Below are positions 9,475 to 17,617 of a stretch of DNA of 64,000 nucleotides, one piece after another. The DNA comes from Bradyrhizobium sp. CCBAU 53340 (GTDB lineage Bacteria > Pseudomonadota > Alphaproteobacteria > Rhizobiales > Xanthobacteraceae). A program made the position numbers and the translations under genes. Location: contig NZ_CP030055.1 of NCBI RefSeq assembly GCF_015291645.1, forward strand, positions 6,572,001-6,636,000, given 5' to 3'. Numbering within the stretch: the first letter of the stretch is position 1; every line of letters begins with the position of its first letter. Under the pieces are notes generated by a model. That model was not told the DNA's origin and searched no databases. It was given only the letters and a program-made list of their open reading frames with translations.

Positions 9475-9545
9475 AGAGCAGCCTTCATTGCTCAGCCTTC
9501 ATAGGACGGCCATCATAGAACGCGCCTTCATCAGAGGACCTTCAT
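9461..9545 (-). repeat. Six tandem 14-15-bp units containing ATGAAGG at the fliI start
   Basis: Read on the minus strand, ATGAAGG begins at 9545, 9531, 9502, 9488 and 9474, with ATGATGG at 9516. The spacing is 14, 15, 14, 14 and 14 bases. The last unit is the beginning of fliI itself (ATGAAGGCTCTTGC). The AAGG inside each unit lies 7 bases before the next ATG, so each copy supplies a Shine-Dalgarno sequence for the copy that follows. The period is not a multiple of three, so successive ATGs are out of frame. Confidence 0.85.
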
Positions 9546-9618
9546 TAAGATGGTCCACCTTCGATATCCGGGCCTTCACGGTGAAACTCTTAAGTTTCGC
9601 CATATTTCTGAACGGCGC

Positions 9619-9869
9619 TTAACTTCGTGTTTACCCGCATCATTAATCATTGCGTCACTGTCTTTGTGACTGAGCGTGGCTCCCCTTCAGAAGAAGGCTG
9701 AGTCGCGGGAGTCGGTTAGGCCCGTCTCTTAAAGTGGAACTTGAACGGAATCGGGTAACGAAAGCTGCTTCGCGCGCAAGACCTTAGGGCGATTCGACAA
9801 AAATTGCACCGGGGGGACTTGCGTTCCAGAATCAGGATTTGTTAACCATCTGTTGTCAGGATCCGAATC
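9619..9869 (+). promoter_or_regulatory. ctrA control region: GANTC cluster and CtrA-like sites
   Basis: Six GANTC sites, the target of the cell-cycle methylase CcrM, lie at 9700, 9709, 9748, 9791, 9829 and 9865, where fewer than one is expected by chance. A CtrA half-site TTAACCAT is at 9842-9849 and a near-match to the full site, TTAA-N7-TTTA, at 9619-9633. By analogy with Caulobacter this suggests methylation-dependent and self-regulated transcription of ctrA. Exact promoter positions were not determined. Confidence 0.6.
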
Positions 9870-9948
9870 AGTTGTTCAAAGGCGTTTTGTTGAGTGCCGC
9901 GAATGCGGCCGACCTGACGCCCAGGAGCGGCGACTATGGGGAACTGGC

Positions 9949-10650
9949 ATGCGCGTTTTGCTGATTGAAGATGACAGCGCCGTCGCGCAGTCGATCGAGC
10001 TGATGCTGAAGTCTGAGAGCTTCAATGTCTACACGACCGATTTGGGGGAAGAAGGCGTCGATCTCGGTAAGTTATACGATTACGACATTATCCTTCTCGA
10101 CCTTAACCTGCCCGACATGTCCGGTTACGACGTGCTCAAGCAGCTTCGGGTCTCCAAGATCAAGACACCGATCCTGATCCTCTCCGGCCTTGCCGGCATC
10201 GAGGACAAGGTCAAGGGTCTCGGCGTCGGCGCCGACGACTACATGACCAAACCCTTCCACAAGGACGAGCTGGTTGCCCGCATCCACGCGATCGTGCGCC
10301 GCTCCAAGGGTCACGCCCAGTCGGTCATCCAGACCGGCGACCTCGTCGTCAACCTCGACACCAAGACGGTCGAAGTCGGCGGCCAGCGCGTGCACCTGAC
10401 CGGCAAGGAGTACCAGATGCTGGAGCTGCTCTCGCTCCGCAAGGGTACCACCCTGACCAAGGAAATGTTCCTCAACCACCTCTATGGCGGCATGGACGAG
10501 CCCGAGCTGAAGATCATCGACGTCTTCATCTGCAAGCTCCGCAAGAAGCTGGCCAACGCTTCCGAAGGCCGCAACTTCATCGAGACCGTGTGGGGCCGTG
10601 GCTACGTGCTGCGCGAGCCGCACGAGGCCGACGAGCGCATCCCCGCCTGA
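9949..10650 (+). CDS. ctrA: Cell cycle response regulator CtrA
   Basis: This 233-aa OmpR-class regulator has a receiver domain ([10 protein letters not shown]; phospho-acceptor D51 in [16 protein letters not shown]) and a winged-helix DNA-binding domain ([19 protein letters not shown], then FICKLRKKL). The sequence is almost word-for-word that of alphaproteobacterial CtrA. CtrA is phosphorylated through CckA-ChpT and controls replication, division and flagellar genes. The start at 9949 gives the standard N terminus; a longer frame from 9853 is not conserved-looking. chpT is in this same window. The C-terminal tail ends in IPA rather than the Ala-Ala degron seen in Caulobacter. Confidence 0.95.
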   Translation: MRVLLIEDDSAVAQSIELMLKSESFNVYTTDLGEEGVDLGKLYDYDIILLDLNLPDMSGYDVLKQLRVSKIKTPILILSGLAGIEDKVKGLGVGADDYMTKPFHKDELVARIHAIVRRSKGHAQSVIQTGDLVVNLDTKTVEVGGQRVHLTGKEYQMLELLSLRKGTTLTKEMFLNHLYGGMDEPELKIIDVFICKLRKKLANASEGRNFIETVWGRGYVLREPHEADERIPA

Positions 10651-10697
10651 TCCGTTCACGTCGCGAGCCCCTGTCGGGCTCGCTCCTCCCAGCCTGG

Positions 10698-10729
10698 ACC
10701 CCGCCGCAAATGGCGGGGTTTTGTTTTTT
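10698..10729 (+). terminator. Intrinsic terminator of ctrA
   Basis: A 7-bp stem (ccccgcc at 10699-10705, ggcgggg at 10712-10718) with a 6-base loop is followed by ttttgtttttt. It lies about 50 bases after the ctrA stop. Confidence 0.88.
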
Positions 10730-10738
10730 GGGATAGCG

Positions 10739-12322
10739 TCAGGTGCCGGCGAGGGACGGCGCCATGAAGTCCGGCTTCCAGACCGGGCTGCGCGCGGCTG
10801 CCTCGCGCAGCCGGCCGATCATCGCGTAGCCGATGACGAAGCCGAACGCGAAAGTCGGCAGCACGAAGGACAGCAGGAACGCCCCGGCGGAGACGTGGTC
10901 GACGATCTCCATCACCGGCATCGAGATCATCCGGTGGATGGCGAGCAGCAGCCACAACATCACCGTCATGCCGGCACCAAAGACCAGACCATCGCGGATC
11001 CGCCGCGTCTTGCGCGACCGCCTGCCCCAGGTCGAATCCTGCACCAGCAGCGCGGTCATCGCCCCGACGCCCCAGGGGAAGATCAGAAGCGGCAGCTCGC
11101 GCAGGACGACGTCGGGATAGGATCGATCGGGAAACTGGTAGTAATCGAACGTTGCCTGGATCGGGAAGAAGATCAGGGCGCTACAGAGACCGATCGACAG
11201 GATGAATCCCACCGGCAGGTGGCCGAAGATGGTCTCGTTCGCAAAGCCGTAATACCTCTTGAAATAGTAGATCAGCCAGAAATTCAGGATGAACTGCAGC
11301 GGCGTCGTGACCAGCGTCCGCAGCACGCCGGCGGCCTGGTCTCCGGGAACGTGAATGACCTTGCCGGAGCCAAGCAGCCACAGCAGGCACCAGCCGAAGG
11401 TGAAGGCGGCAACGGTTGCCACGAACTTCGCAATTCCGGGCGGCGGCGGCTCCAGCGTGAAGCCGATCGCGCCCAGCCTGCGCTGGCTGCGCGCCAGCGT
11501 CCATTCGCCGGCGAGCGCGGCGCGCGCTGCGAACAAAAGCAGATTGTTGAGCAGCGAATCCATGTCCTTGCGCAGATCCTCCAGCATGCATCCCGCGGCG
11601 GTCTGTGCGGCGAGCTGAAGCTGGCTGACCGCGCTGCGGCGGGTCGAGAGCTGGTCGAGCGCCTGCCAGTCGTCAGGCTCGACCCGGCTGTCCTCCATGA
11701 TCCCACCATAGATCTCGGCGCAGCTCTTGAGCACGCGCACGGTGCGGAAGCAGAGCTGGTCGTAGACCGCGAGCAGCTCCGCATAGAGCTCGGAGTTGCG
11801 ATCCATGAAGGCCTCATGCTCGGAGGTCCAGCGCTCGAGATGGAGCATCAGCGCGGAGATCTTGAGGAAGCGCGACTGGATCGCGGTCGATTGCGTGGCG
11901 CGGAAGTCGTCGATCTGGTAGCCGATCCTGGACAGCTTGCGCTGCAGGCTCGGCATGTCATCCGGACCAACCTGGAACGGCGCCGCAGCCAGCACGTCGC
12001 GCAGCGCGAGTGCGCGCACAGGTATCCCGGCCAATCCATGACAGAACGTCCGCCACGCTTTCGGCGCGAACGGAACGAGCCAGGCGAGCATCAGCAGCCA
12101 GACCGCGGCGAGCGGCGACAGCTTGTCCGGAAGGACGGCGTAGATCACCAGGAACGGCGTGACGAACACCGCGAGGCCGAGCAGAAACAGCGGACGCGTC
12201 GTGAACGAGCGGGTCCCCTTCAGCGTGTGAAACCTGAACCAGTAGAACAGCACGACCAGAAGCGGTCCGCCGAACGACTCGAAGATTGCATTCAAGGATT
12301 CTACGACATGAGCAAGCGGCAC
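10739..12322 (-). CDS. Polytopic membrane protein of unknown function, partner of the CHAT protein
   Basis: I do not recognise the family. The 527-aa protein has an N-terminal pair or trio of membrane segments (around residues 15-100), a long polar central region of about 200 residues rich in helices (LQRKLSRIGYQIDDFRATQS ... LDQLSTRRSAVSQLQLAAQT), and five or so C-terminal membrane segments (from FVATVAAFTFGWCLLWLL onwards). No catalytic motif is visible. It lies 75 bases downstream of the CHAT-TPR protease on the same strand, which suggests one operon. A membrane effector, a sensor, or an unrelated housekeeping protein are all possible. Confidence 0.75.
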   Translation of the reverse strand: MPLAHVVESLNAIFESFGGPLLVVLFYWFRFHTLKGTRSFTTRPLFLLGLAVFVTPFLVIYAVLPDKLSPLAAVWLLMLAWLVPFAPKAWRTFCHGLAGIPVRALALRDVLAAAPFQVGPDDMPSLQRKLSRIGYQIDDFRATQSTAIQSRFLKISALMLHLERWTSEHEAFMDRNSELYAELLAVYDQLCFRTVRVLKSCAEIYGGIMEDSRVEPDDWQALDQLSTRRSAVSQLQLAAQTAAGCMLEDLRKDMDSLLNNLLLFAARAALAGEWTLARSQRRLGAIGFTLEPPPPGIAKFVATVAAFTFGWCLLWLLGSGKVIHVPGDQAAGVLRTLVTTPLQFILNFWLIYYFKRYYGFANETIFGHLPVGFILSIGLCSALIFFPIQATFDYYQFPDRSYPDVVLRELPLLIFPWGVGAMTALLVQDSTWGRRSRKTRRIRDGLVFGAGMTVMLWLLLAIHRMISMPVMEIVDHVSAGAFLLSFVLPTFAFGFVIGYAMIGRLREAAARSPVWKPDFMAPSLAGT

Positions 12323-12397
12323 GATGAACTCCTATTGCTAGGGTTCGCTGTTGAAAGGCGCGCCGGACACAGCGGCATCCGGCGACGTGCGTGAGCG

Positions 12398-14215
12398 TCA
12401 CGCAGCCTGGGCGACCATCTTGGCCTTCTGGACCAGGAGATCGATATTGTCGGGGGCCAGCGCAATCGCGCTGTCCATATCGTTCTGGGCCTTCGCCACG
12501 TCCTTGATCTGGGCATAGGCATTGGCCCGCGACACCAGATATTTCGGCTCGTTCACGTCGGTCGCGATCGCCGTGCCGAAGGCCTTGATCGCCTCCTCGA
12601 CATAGCCGCGCTTGTCGTCGGTGCCGGCCGCCGTCATGCTGACGATGCCCTTGATCCAGTAGAACTCGGCGCTCGTCGGCTTGAGCTTGATCGCTTCGGT
12701 GATGTCGCTCAGCGCGTTCTCGTAGAGACCGACCGTGACGTTGAAATTGGCGCGGCGCACGAAATATTCCGGCTTCGCCGGATCGAGCTTGAGCATGTAG
12801 GCGAAGCTCGCGGCGGCCTTCGGAATCTGCTTCTGCTTGTGCTGGAGCGTGCCGAGATCGAAATAGACTTTCGCGAGCCGGACCGAGAGCTCGGAATCGT
12901 CGGCGAGGAGGCCATGCAGCTCCTGCCCGCGCCGGGTCAGGTCCTCAAGCGCCTCGATCGTCATCGGGGTAGTCGGCAGCGCCTCCATGAACTCGTCGCG
13001 GCGTCGTTGCAGCATTTCCTTCGAGGGGCGCGCCGCCTCGGGCGGCAGTGCCAGCGGCTGCGGCGCCTCGACGTCGAAGATCCTTCCGTCCGGCGAGCGC
13101 ATGTAGAGGACGGGAATTCCCCACTCCACCCGCGACTTCTCCTGGATGAACTTGCGCGCGAGCGTCACCGCATCGTCGATCGGACGGTTGCCGGCGAGCG
13201 CGGCGTAAAAGCCTTCCGACATCGAGATCGCGGCGTTGTCGGTGATCGGAAACTGCATCGCCACCACGGCCGGCAGCCATCCGGTCTTCATCAAGCCGAT
13301 CGCCGGATTGCCGAAGCGGTCGCCGACGTTGATCCTCGCGCTCTCGCAGCAATTGAGCACGATCAGGCGCAGGCTGCGCCGCGCCCCCGTCAGCATCATC
13401 GCAAGGTCGGAGGCGAACTTCTTCACCGGCCTGCCGTCCTCGTCGACCATGACGACGAAGCCGCTGGCACCGGCGCCGGGCGAGGCTTCCTCGACGCCGC
13501 CATGCCCGATGAAGTGGAAGATATGCCATTCGCCTTCGAGCAGCTTCTTCATCAGGTCCTTGCCGGTGCCGCCGGGGACCCACTGGAAATCAACCTTGCC
13601 TTCGTGCTGGAGCGCATCGATGCCCTTGTTGATGCGGTCGCGCTCCTTGACCACGTTGAGCTTCGGCCATTCGCTGGTGGAGGGATCGGCGATCATGCCG
13701 AGGATGCGCAGGGGTCCCTTGACACCCATCCGGCTGACGCCGCCTGCCGTCTCGAGATAGCGCACGATCGGGCGCGTCAGGCTGACGAAGCCGGGCATGT
13801 CGTCTTCGTCGTAGAGATATTCCCACGGCAGTCCGGCAAGGTCGGCCGCCTCGATGCGCAGCTTGATCCTCAGATCCTGCGCCGCGCCCTTGCTGCGCTC
13901 GTAGATCCGCTGGATCGACGGCACGTCGGTGAAGACGCTGCGGAACACGCCGCGGCCGAAATCGCGCAGCACCTGCTCGCCGCGCGTGGTCGGGCCCTGG
14001 CGATTTTTCTCGTCAATCTCGAGGACGGCGTTTTCCAGTTCGCCCCGCAACTTGGCCAGTTCGCCCGGCGCGGAGAACCAGAACTTGACCTGGCTCTTCG
14101 GCGCCTCGCCCGCCGGCGACCTGACGACCCGGCCGTAATATTGCTGAGGGCCGCCGCCCACCGGCAGATCGGAGCCGATCTCGAGCTCGAAATCTTCGTA
14201 TTCGGCAACGGGCAT
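12398..14215 (-). CDS. CHAT caspase-like protease with C-terminal TPR repeats
   Basis: The 605-aa protein has an N-terminal region of unknown fold, a CHAT (caspase HetF-associated with TPR) peptidase domain (about 115-385), and TPR repeats (about 430-600). The catalytic dyad is visible: His238 in FHFIGHGG and Cys290 in IVLNCCESA. LAGLPWEYLYDE is the usual CHAT N-terminal strand. CHAT proteases in bacteria cut partner proteins, including gasdermins and CRISPR-linked substrates; the substrate here is unknown. I chose the ATG at 14215, which has gtgagg upstream, over an in-frame GTG at 14227. The membrane protein immediately downstream is the obvious candidate partner. Confidence 0.87.
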   Translation of the reverse strand: MPVAEYEDFELEIGSDLPVGGGPQQYYGRVVRSPAGEAPKSQVKFWFSAPGELAKLRGELENAVLEIDEKNRQGPTTRGEQVLRDFGRGVFRSVFTDVPSIQRIYERSKGAAQDLRIKLRIEAADLAGLPWEYLYDEDDMPGFVSLTRPIVRYLETAGGVSRMGVKGPLRILGMIADPSTSEWPKLNVVKERDRINKGIDALQHEGKVDFQWVPGGTGKDLMKKLLEGEWHIFHFIGHGGVEEASPGAGASGFVVMVDEDGRPVKKFASDLAMMLTGARRSLRLIVLNCCESARINVGDRFGNPAIGLMKTGWLPAVVAMQFPITDNAAISMSEGFYAALAGNRPIDDAVTLARKFIQEKSRVEWGIPVLYMRSPDGRIFDVEAPQPLALPPEAARPSKEMLQRRRDEFMEALPTTPMTIEALEDLTRRGQELHGLLADDSELSVRLAKVYFDLGTLQHKQKQIPKAAASFAYMLKLDPAKPEYFVRRANFNVTVGLYENALSDITEAIKLKPTSAEFYWIKGIVSMTAAGTDDKRGYVEEAIKAFGTAIATDVNEPKYLVSRANAYAQIKDVAKAQNDMDSAIALAPDNIDLLVQKAKMVAQAA

Positions 14216-14489
14216 TTTGAGCCTCACTCAACAAGATCTTGATCTGAACGAAGCATCCCTCGAATGAGCGCGGCCGGTCGAAATCACGTCGGCCGCAATA
14301 CAATGCCTCGGACTATCGCACACAACCAGGAGAGGCATTTGTGAAGCATGTCTCATACAGCCCGAAAATTTGTGCGGCGCCCCGCGCGCGCCGCGGAGCC
14401 CGCTTGTTTCTGGGGATCGAACCTGCCGGCCCCGTGCAGCGACCAAGCGATCGTGCCAGAATTCGCGCGCGCCAAATTCGGACCTCCCC

Positions 14490-14894
14490 ATGATCCTGCA
14501 ATCGCTCGCCGGCCTGCCCGCCTTCCTGGTCTATTTCTGCACCGGGTTGGTCGCGATAGTGGCATATCTGTTCGTCTACACGCGGATCACGCCGCACAAC
14601 GAGTTCCAGCTGATCCGGGACAACGATCCTGCCGCAGCGATTGCGCTCGGCCTTAGCCTGCTCGGCTTCGTCGCACCGCTGTTCAGCGCGATCGCGCATT
14701 CGGCCAACGTGCTGGACTGCCTGATCTGGGCTATCATCGCGCTGATCGTGCAAATCGCCGTCTTCTACATCGTGAAAATTCCGGTGCCGAACCTGTCGGG
14801 GCGGATCGCCGCCGGCGAGCTCGCGCCCGCCATCTGGCTCGGCCTGTCCTCGCTTGCCGCGGGCCTCCTCAACGCCGCCTGCATGATCTACTGA
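14490..14894 (+). CDS. DUF350 (YjfL-like) inner-membrane protein
   Basis: This 134-aa protein is nearly all membrane: four hydrophobic segments (LAGLPAFLVYFCTGLVAIVA, IALGLSLLGFVAPLFSAIA, LIWAIIALIVQIAVFYIV, IWLGLSSLAAGLLNAACM). DUF350 proteins such as E. coli YjfL have this size and layout. The function is unknown. It is the first gene of a cluster with a YjfM/YgiB-like lipoprotein-like gene and a glutathionylspermidine-synthase-like gene, the same set as E. coli yjfL-M-C. The start at 14490 begins just before the first membrane segment; a longer frame upstream is not supported. Confidence 0.75.
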   Translation: MILQSLAGLPAFLVYFCTGLVAIVAYLFVYTRITPHNEFQLIRDNDPAAAIALGLSLLGFVAPLFSAIAHSANVLDCLIWAIIALIVQIAVFYIVKIPVPNLSGRIAAGELAPAIWLGLSSLAAGLLNAACMIY

Positions 14895-14924
14895 CATGGT
14901 CGCGAAGTGACATGGTAGCGAAGT
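14893..14924 (+). repeat. 16-bp tandem duplication before the YjfM-like start
   Basis: Two 16-base copies, gacatggtcgcgaagt and gacatggtagcgaagt, lie head to tail and run into aacatggcc, the start of the next gene. They fill the whole gap between the DUF350 stop and that start, giving three ATGs 16 bases apart. Confidence 0.85.
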
Positions 14925-14927
14925 AAC

Positions 14928-15353
14928 ATGGCCAACAAGCCGCCCAGCCAGGAGTTCGGCAAGCGCCGGCCGCGCCTGCCGGCGGACCTGCCGCTGCCGC
15001 CACGCGAGCCGGTGAAGCGCTCAGGGCATGTGGCGCTGCTGGTGATGGGGACGATTGCGGTCGGTACCACGGCCTTCGCGTTGATGCCGCGGCGAACCTG
15101 CGAACCGACGCCTCCCGGAGCGACAGTCTCCGGGGCGACAGTCGCCGGGACAACGGCGCCTGCGCAGGCCAGCACCAATTGTAGCAGCAGCTCATCCGGC
15201 GGCAGCGGCTCGCGCTGGTCGTCGCGATCAGGCTTCTACAGCAGCGACTCGTCAAGTCATTCCTCGTCGGGTGGCTCGTCCGATGGAGGCTCCGGCGGCG
15301 TCACGCGCGGCGGCTTCGGCTCGTTCGCGCATGCTTTCTCGGGCGGCAGCTGA
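14928..15353 (+). CDS. Ser/Gly-rich membrane protein, YgiB/YjfM-like
   Basis: The 141-aa protein has a basic, Pro-rich N terminus, one membrane segment (VALLVMGTIAVGTTAFALM, about 35-53) and a very Ser/Gly-rich C-terminal half. This composition, together with its place between a DUF350 gene and a glutathionylspermidine-synthase-like gene, matches the DUF1190 (YgiB/YjfM) position in E. coli. The assignment rests mostly on context because the tail is low complexity. The gene begins 33 bases after the DUF350 stop, behind a 16-bp tandem duplication. Confidence 0.65.
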   Translation: MANKPPSQEFGKRRPRLPADLPLPPREPVKRSGHVALLVMGTIAVGTTAFALMPRRTCEPTPPGATVSGATVAGTTAPAQASTNCSSSSSGGSGSRWSSRSGFYSSDSSSHSSSGGSSDGGSGGVTRGGFGSFAHAFSGGS

Positions 15354-15417
15354 CGCGCGAGGTTTTGAATTCAACGCCGCGCACCGGTCTGTTTTAAAGC
15401 GCGCGGGAGGACACACC

Positions 15418-15660
15418 ATGAAACGCTCGCGAAGGGTCATGCTCACGCTGATGGGAAGCGCCGCGGTCAGCACCGTCTCGATGGGATTCACGAAACGCGA
15501 GCGTCCCTGCGGCTCCGGGCTCGAAGCCGTGCCCGGCATCGACGGCGAGCCGTATTGCCGGCCAAGCTATGGCGGCTTCGGCGGCACGCTGCATCGCATG
15601 CACGGCCATGGCGATCATGGGCACGCCGGTCACGGGCATGGCGGCCACGGCGGCGGCTGA
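15418..15660 (+). CDS. Small secreted or membrane-anchored His/Gly-rich protein
   Basis: This 80-aa product has a basic N terminus and a hydrophobic stretch (VMLTLMGSAAVSTVSMGF), and ends in a GHGDHGHAGHGHGGHGGG tail that could bind metal ions. GSGLEAVPGIDGEPYCRPSYG in the middle is unfamiliar. A strong ribosome binding site (gggagg) stands 7 bases before the ATG, and the next gene starts 3 bases after the stop, so it is translated in the YjfLMC-like cluster. The function is unknown. Confidence 0.7.
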   Translation: MKRSRRVMLTLMGSAAVSTVSMGFTKRERPCGSGLEAVPGIDGEPYCRPSYGGFGGTLHRMHGHGDHGHAGHGHGGHGGG

Positions 15661-15663
15661 CAC

Positions 15664-16821
15664 ATGCAACGCATCCCTTGTCCCGAGCGCGACGACTGGC
15701 AACAGACCGCCGAGCAATGCGGCTTCGCCTTCCACACCATCGACGGCGAGCGCTATTGGGACGAGCGCGCCTATTACGCCTTCTCGCTCGACGAGATCGA
15801 ACGCGGCATCGAGACGCCAACCGGCGAAATCGACGCGATGTGCGTTGAACTCGCCGGCCGTGTGATCGGCGACGAGCAGCACCTGCGGCGCTTGAAGATT
15901 CCGGAGGCATTCTGGGATCTCATCACGGAAAGCTGGGAGCGCGATGACCGCAGCCTCTACGGCCGGCTCGATCTGAAGTTCGACGGCGAAGGTCCGGCAA
16001 AACTGCTCGAATACAATGCGGACACACCGACCTCGATCTTCGAGGCCGCGGTGTTTCAATGGACCTGGCTGGAGCAGGCGATCGAACGGCGCATCATCCC
16101 TGCGCGCGCCGACCAGTTCAATTCGATCCACGAGCGGCTGATCGAGGCCTGGAAGCGGATCGGCGCGGGTCACCATCTGCACCTCACCGGCACCACCGGC
16201 AACGAGGAAGACGCCGGCACGCTTGCCTATCTGGAAGACACCGCGCGTCAGGCAGGCCTGTCGACGACGCTGCTCGACATCGAGCAGATCGGCTGGCGCG
16301 ACGTCGGCGGCTTCGTCGATCTGGACGATCGCGACATGGAGCTCGTCTTCAAGCTCTATCCCTGGGAATGGATGTTCCACGATGCCTTCGGCGCCAAGCT
16401 CAAGGAGGCACCGACGCGCTGGATCGAGCCGCCCTGGAAGGCGGTGCTCTCCAACAAGGGCATCCTGCCGCTATTGTGGGAGATGTTTCCGAACCATCCC
16501 AATTTGCTGCCGGCCTTTTTCGAGGATGACCCGCGCGCCGCCGAGCTCGGCAGCTCCTATGTCCGCAAGCCGCTGCTGTCGCGCGAAGGCGCCAATGTCA
16601 CGCTGGTCTCTGGCGGAATGTCGCTCGACGAGCACGAAGGCCCCTATGGCGCCGAAGGTTTCGTGCGCCAAGCGCTGTCACCGCTGCCGAACTTTTCCGG
16701 TGTCTATCCGGTGGTGGGAAGCTGGCTGGTGAACCACGAGCCCTGCGGGCTTTCGATCCGCGAGGACGAAAGCCCGATCACGGGCAACAGCTCGCGATTT
16801 CTGCCGCATGCGATCCTGTGA
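15664..16821 (+). CDS. Glutathionylspermidine-synthase-like ATP-grasp enzyme (YgiC/YjfC family)
   Basis: The 385-aa protein matches the YgiC/YjfC family, which resembles the synthetase domain of glutathionylspermidine synthase: ATP-dependent amide formation of the C-N ligase type. Family hallmarks are GRLDLKFDGEGPAKLLEYNADTP (seen in part at residues about 101-120), FKLYPWEWMFHD and SYVRKPLLSREGANV, with the ATP-grasp Arg/Lys and acidic residues. Members of this group lack the amidase domain, and their acceptor substrate is unknown. It closes the DUF350/YjfM-like cluster, where a role in envelope or peptide modification has been proposed but not shown. Confidence 0.85.
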   Translation: MQRIPCPERDDWQQTAEQCGFAFHTIDGERYWDERAYYAFSLDEIERGIETPTGEIDAMCVELAGRVIGDEQHLRRLKIPEAFWDLITESWERDDRSLYGRLDLKFDGEGPAKLLEYNADTPTSIFEAAVFQWTWLEQAIERRIIPARADQFNSIHERLIEAWKRIGAGHHLHLTGTTGNEEDAGTLAYLEDTARQAGLSTTLLDIEQIGWRDVGGFVDLDDRDMELVFKLYPWEWMFHDAFGAKLKEAPTRWIEPPWKAVLSNKGILPLLWEMFPNHPNLLPAFFEDDPRAAELGSSYVRKPLLSREGANVTLVSGGMSLDEHEGPYGAEGFVRQALSPLPNFSGVYPVVGSWLVNHEPCGLSIREDESPITGNSSRFLPHAIL

Positions 16822-16879
16822 AACGCCGCTCGCGCACCCACCGGTGAAGGCGCGCGAGCGCGAAGATCATCGCGTCGGA

Positions 16880-17350
16880 TCAGGGTGTCTTGACGATGAA
16901 TCGTCCATCATACAGGAAGGCGCCCTTGAACCCGCTTTGCACACTCTCAAAGCCGCCGGTGCCGGTCGCGTTCGCGTACATTCCGGTGCCCGACAGGATC
17001 GTGTATTCGCCCTTCGCCTTGCCGTCCTTGATCGCACCGGTGTAGCGCGCCGTGATCGAGGAGCCATCGTCGAAGGTGTAGGTGCTGTAGCCGAACATCG
17101 GCCCCGAGCCCTTGAGCAGATCACTGGAGTTGACGAAATCCTTCACGGCAATTCGGCCATCCTTGAAGACGGCGACGCCGAACATCTTGCCGGACATGAC
17201 AGTCTGGCCTTCGACATTCGCGACCTCGGTGACCTTGACGTCCACCGGCCTGGTGACGAGCTTGAATTCGAGCACTTGCTCGCCGGCGCGAGCAGTCGTC
17301 GGCAACGAAACGGCAATCAGTAAGAGGTACGAGGCACAAGACATTCGCAT
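16880..17350 (-). CDS. Secreted protein with allene-oxide-cyclase-like barrel
   Basis: The 156-aa protein has a signal peptide (YLLLIAVSLPTTARA) and a mature beta-rich domain. YTFDDGSSITARYTG and the segment ILSGTGMYANATGTGGFES resemble the AOC/dirigent-type barrel, where a GTGxYxxATGxG turn is common. No catalytic function is implied. The ATG at 17350 has gaggagg upstream. It is convergent with the ATP-grasp gene and stands alone. Confidence 0.65.
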   Translation of the reverse strand: MRMSCASYLLLIAVSLPTTARAGEQVLEFKLVTRPVDVKVTEVANVEGQTVMSGKMFGVAVFKDGRIAVKDFVNSSDLLKGSGPMFGYSTYTFDDGSSITARYTGAIKDGKAKGEYTILSGTGMYANATGTGGFESVQSGFKGAFLYDGRFIVKTP

Positions 17351-17617
17351 GGTATGTCCTCCTCAAATTCGTTCATGATGGAATGGAATCCCGCCTCGGT
17401 TGAGTGGGACCATCGGCAGCATAGCACAACCTTCAGATGCTCATGGAGTCGCGATCATGCCGCATCGCAGCGCAATCTCCGTTGCGCGGTAGTGGAGTAA
17501 TTCGCGAGCGCTCAAACGCTGTGCAGCGTCGCGCACGATGGCGAAAGATATCTCGTCAGATGTTGCCGATCGGCGACAACGACCGCGCTCTCGCGGAGCG
17601 CCCGTCGTTCGGCCATC

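Noticed and set aside
7993..9504. 503-codon plus-strand frame opposite fliI
   Set aside because: It is the GC-rich antisense shadow of fliI; the real gene is unmistakable on the other strand.
10598..12394. 598-codon plus-strand frame opposite the membrane protein
   Set aside because: Shadow frame, Arg/Gln/His-rich, overlapping the ctrA 3' end.
12839..14242. 467-codon plus-strand frame opposite the CHAT gene
   Set aside because: Shadow frame without a family; the CHAT motifs are on the minus strand.
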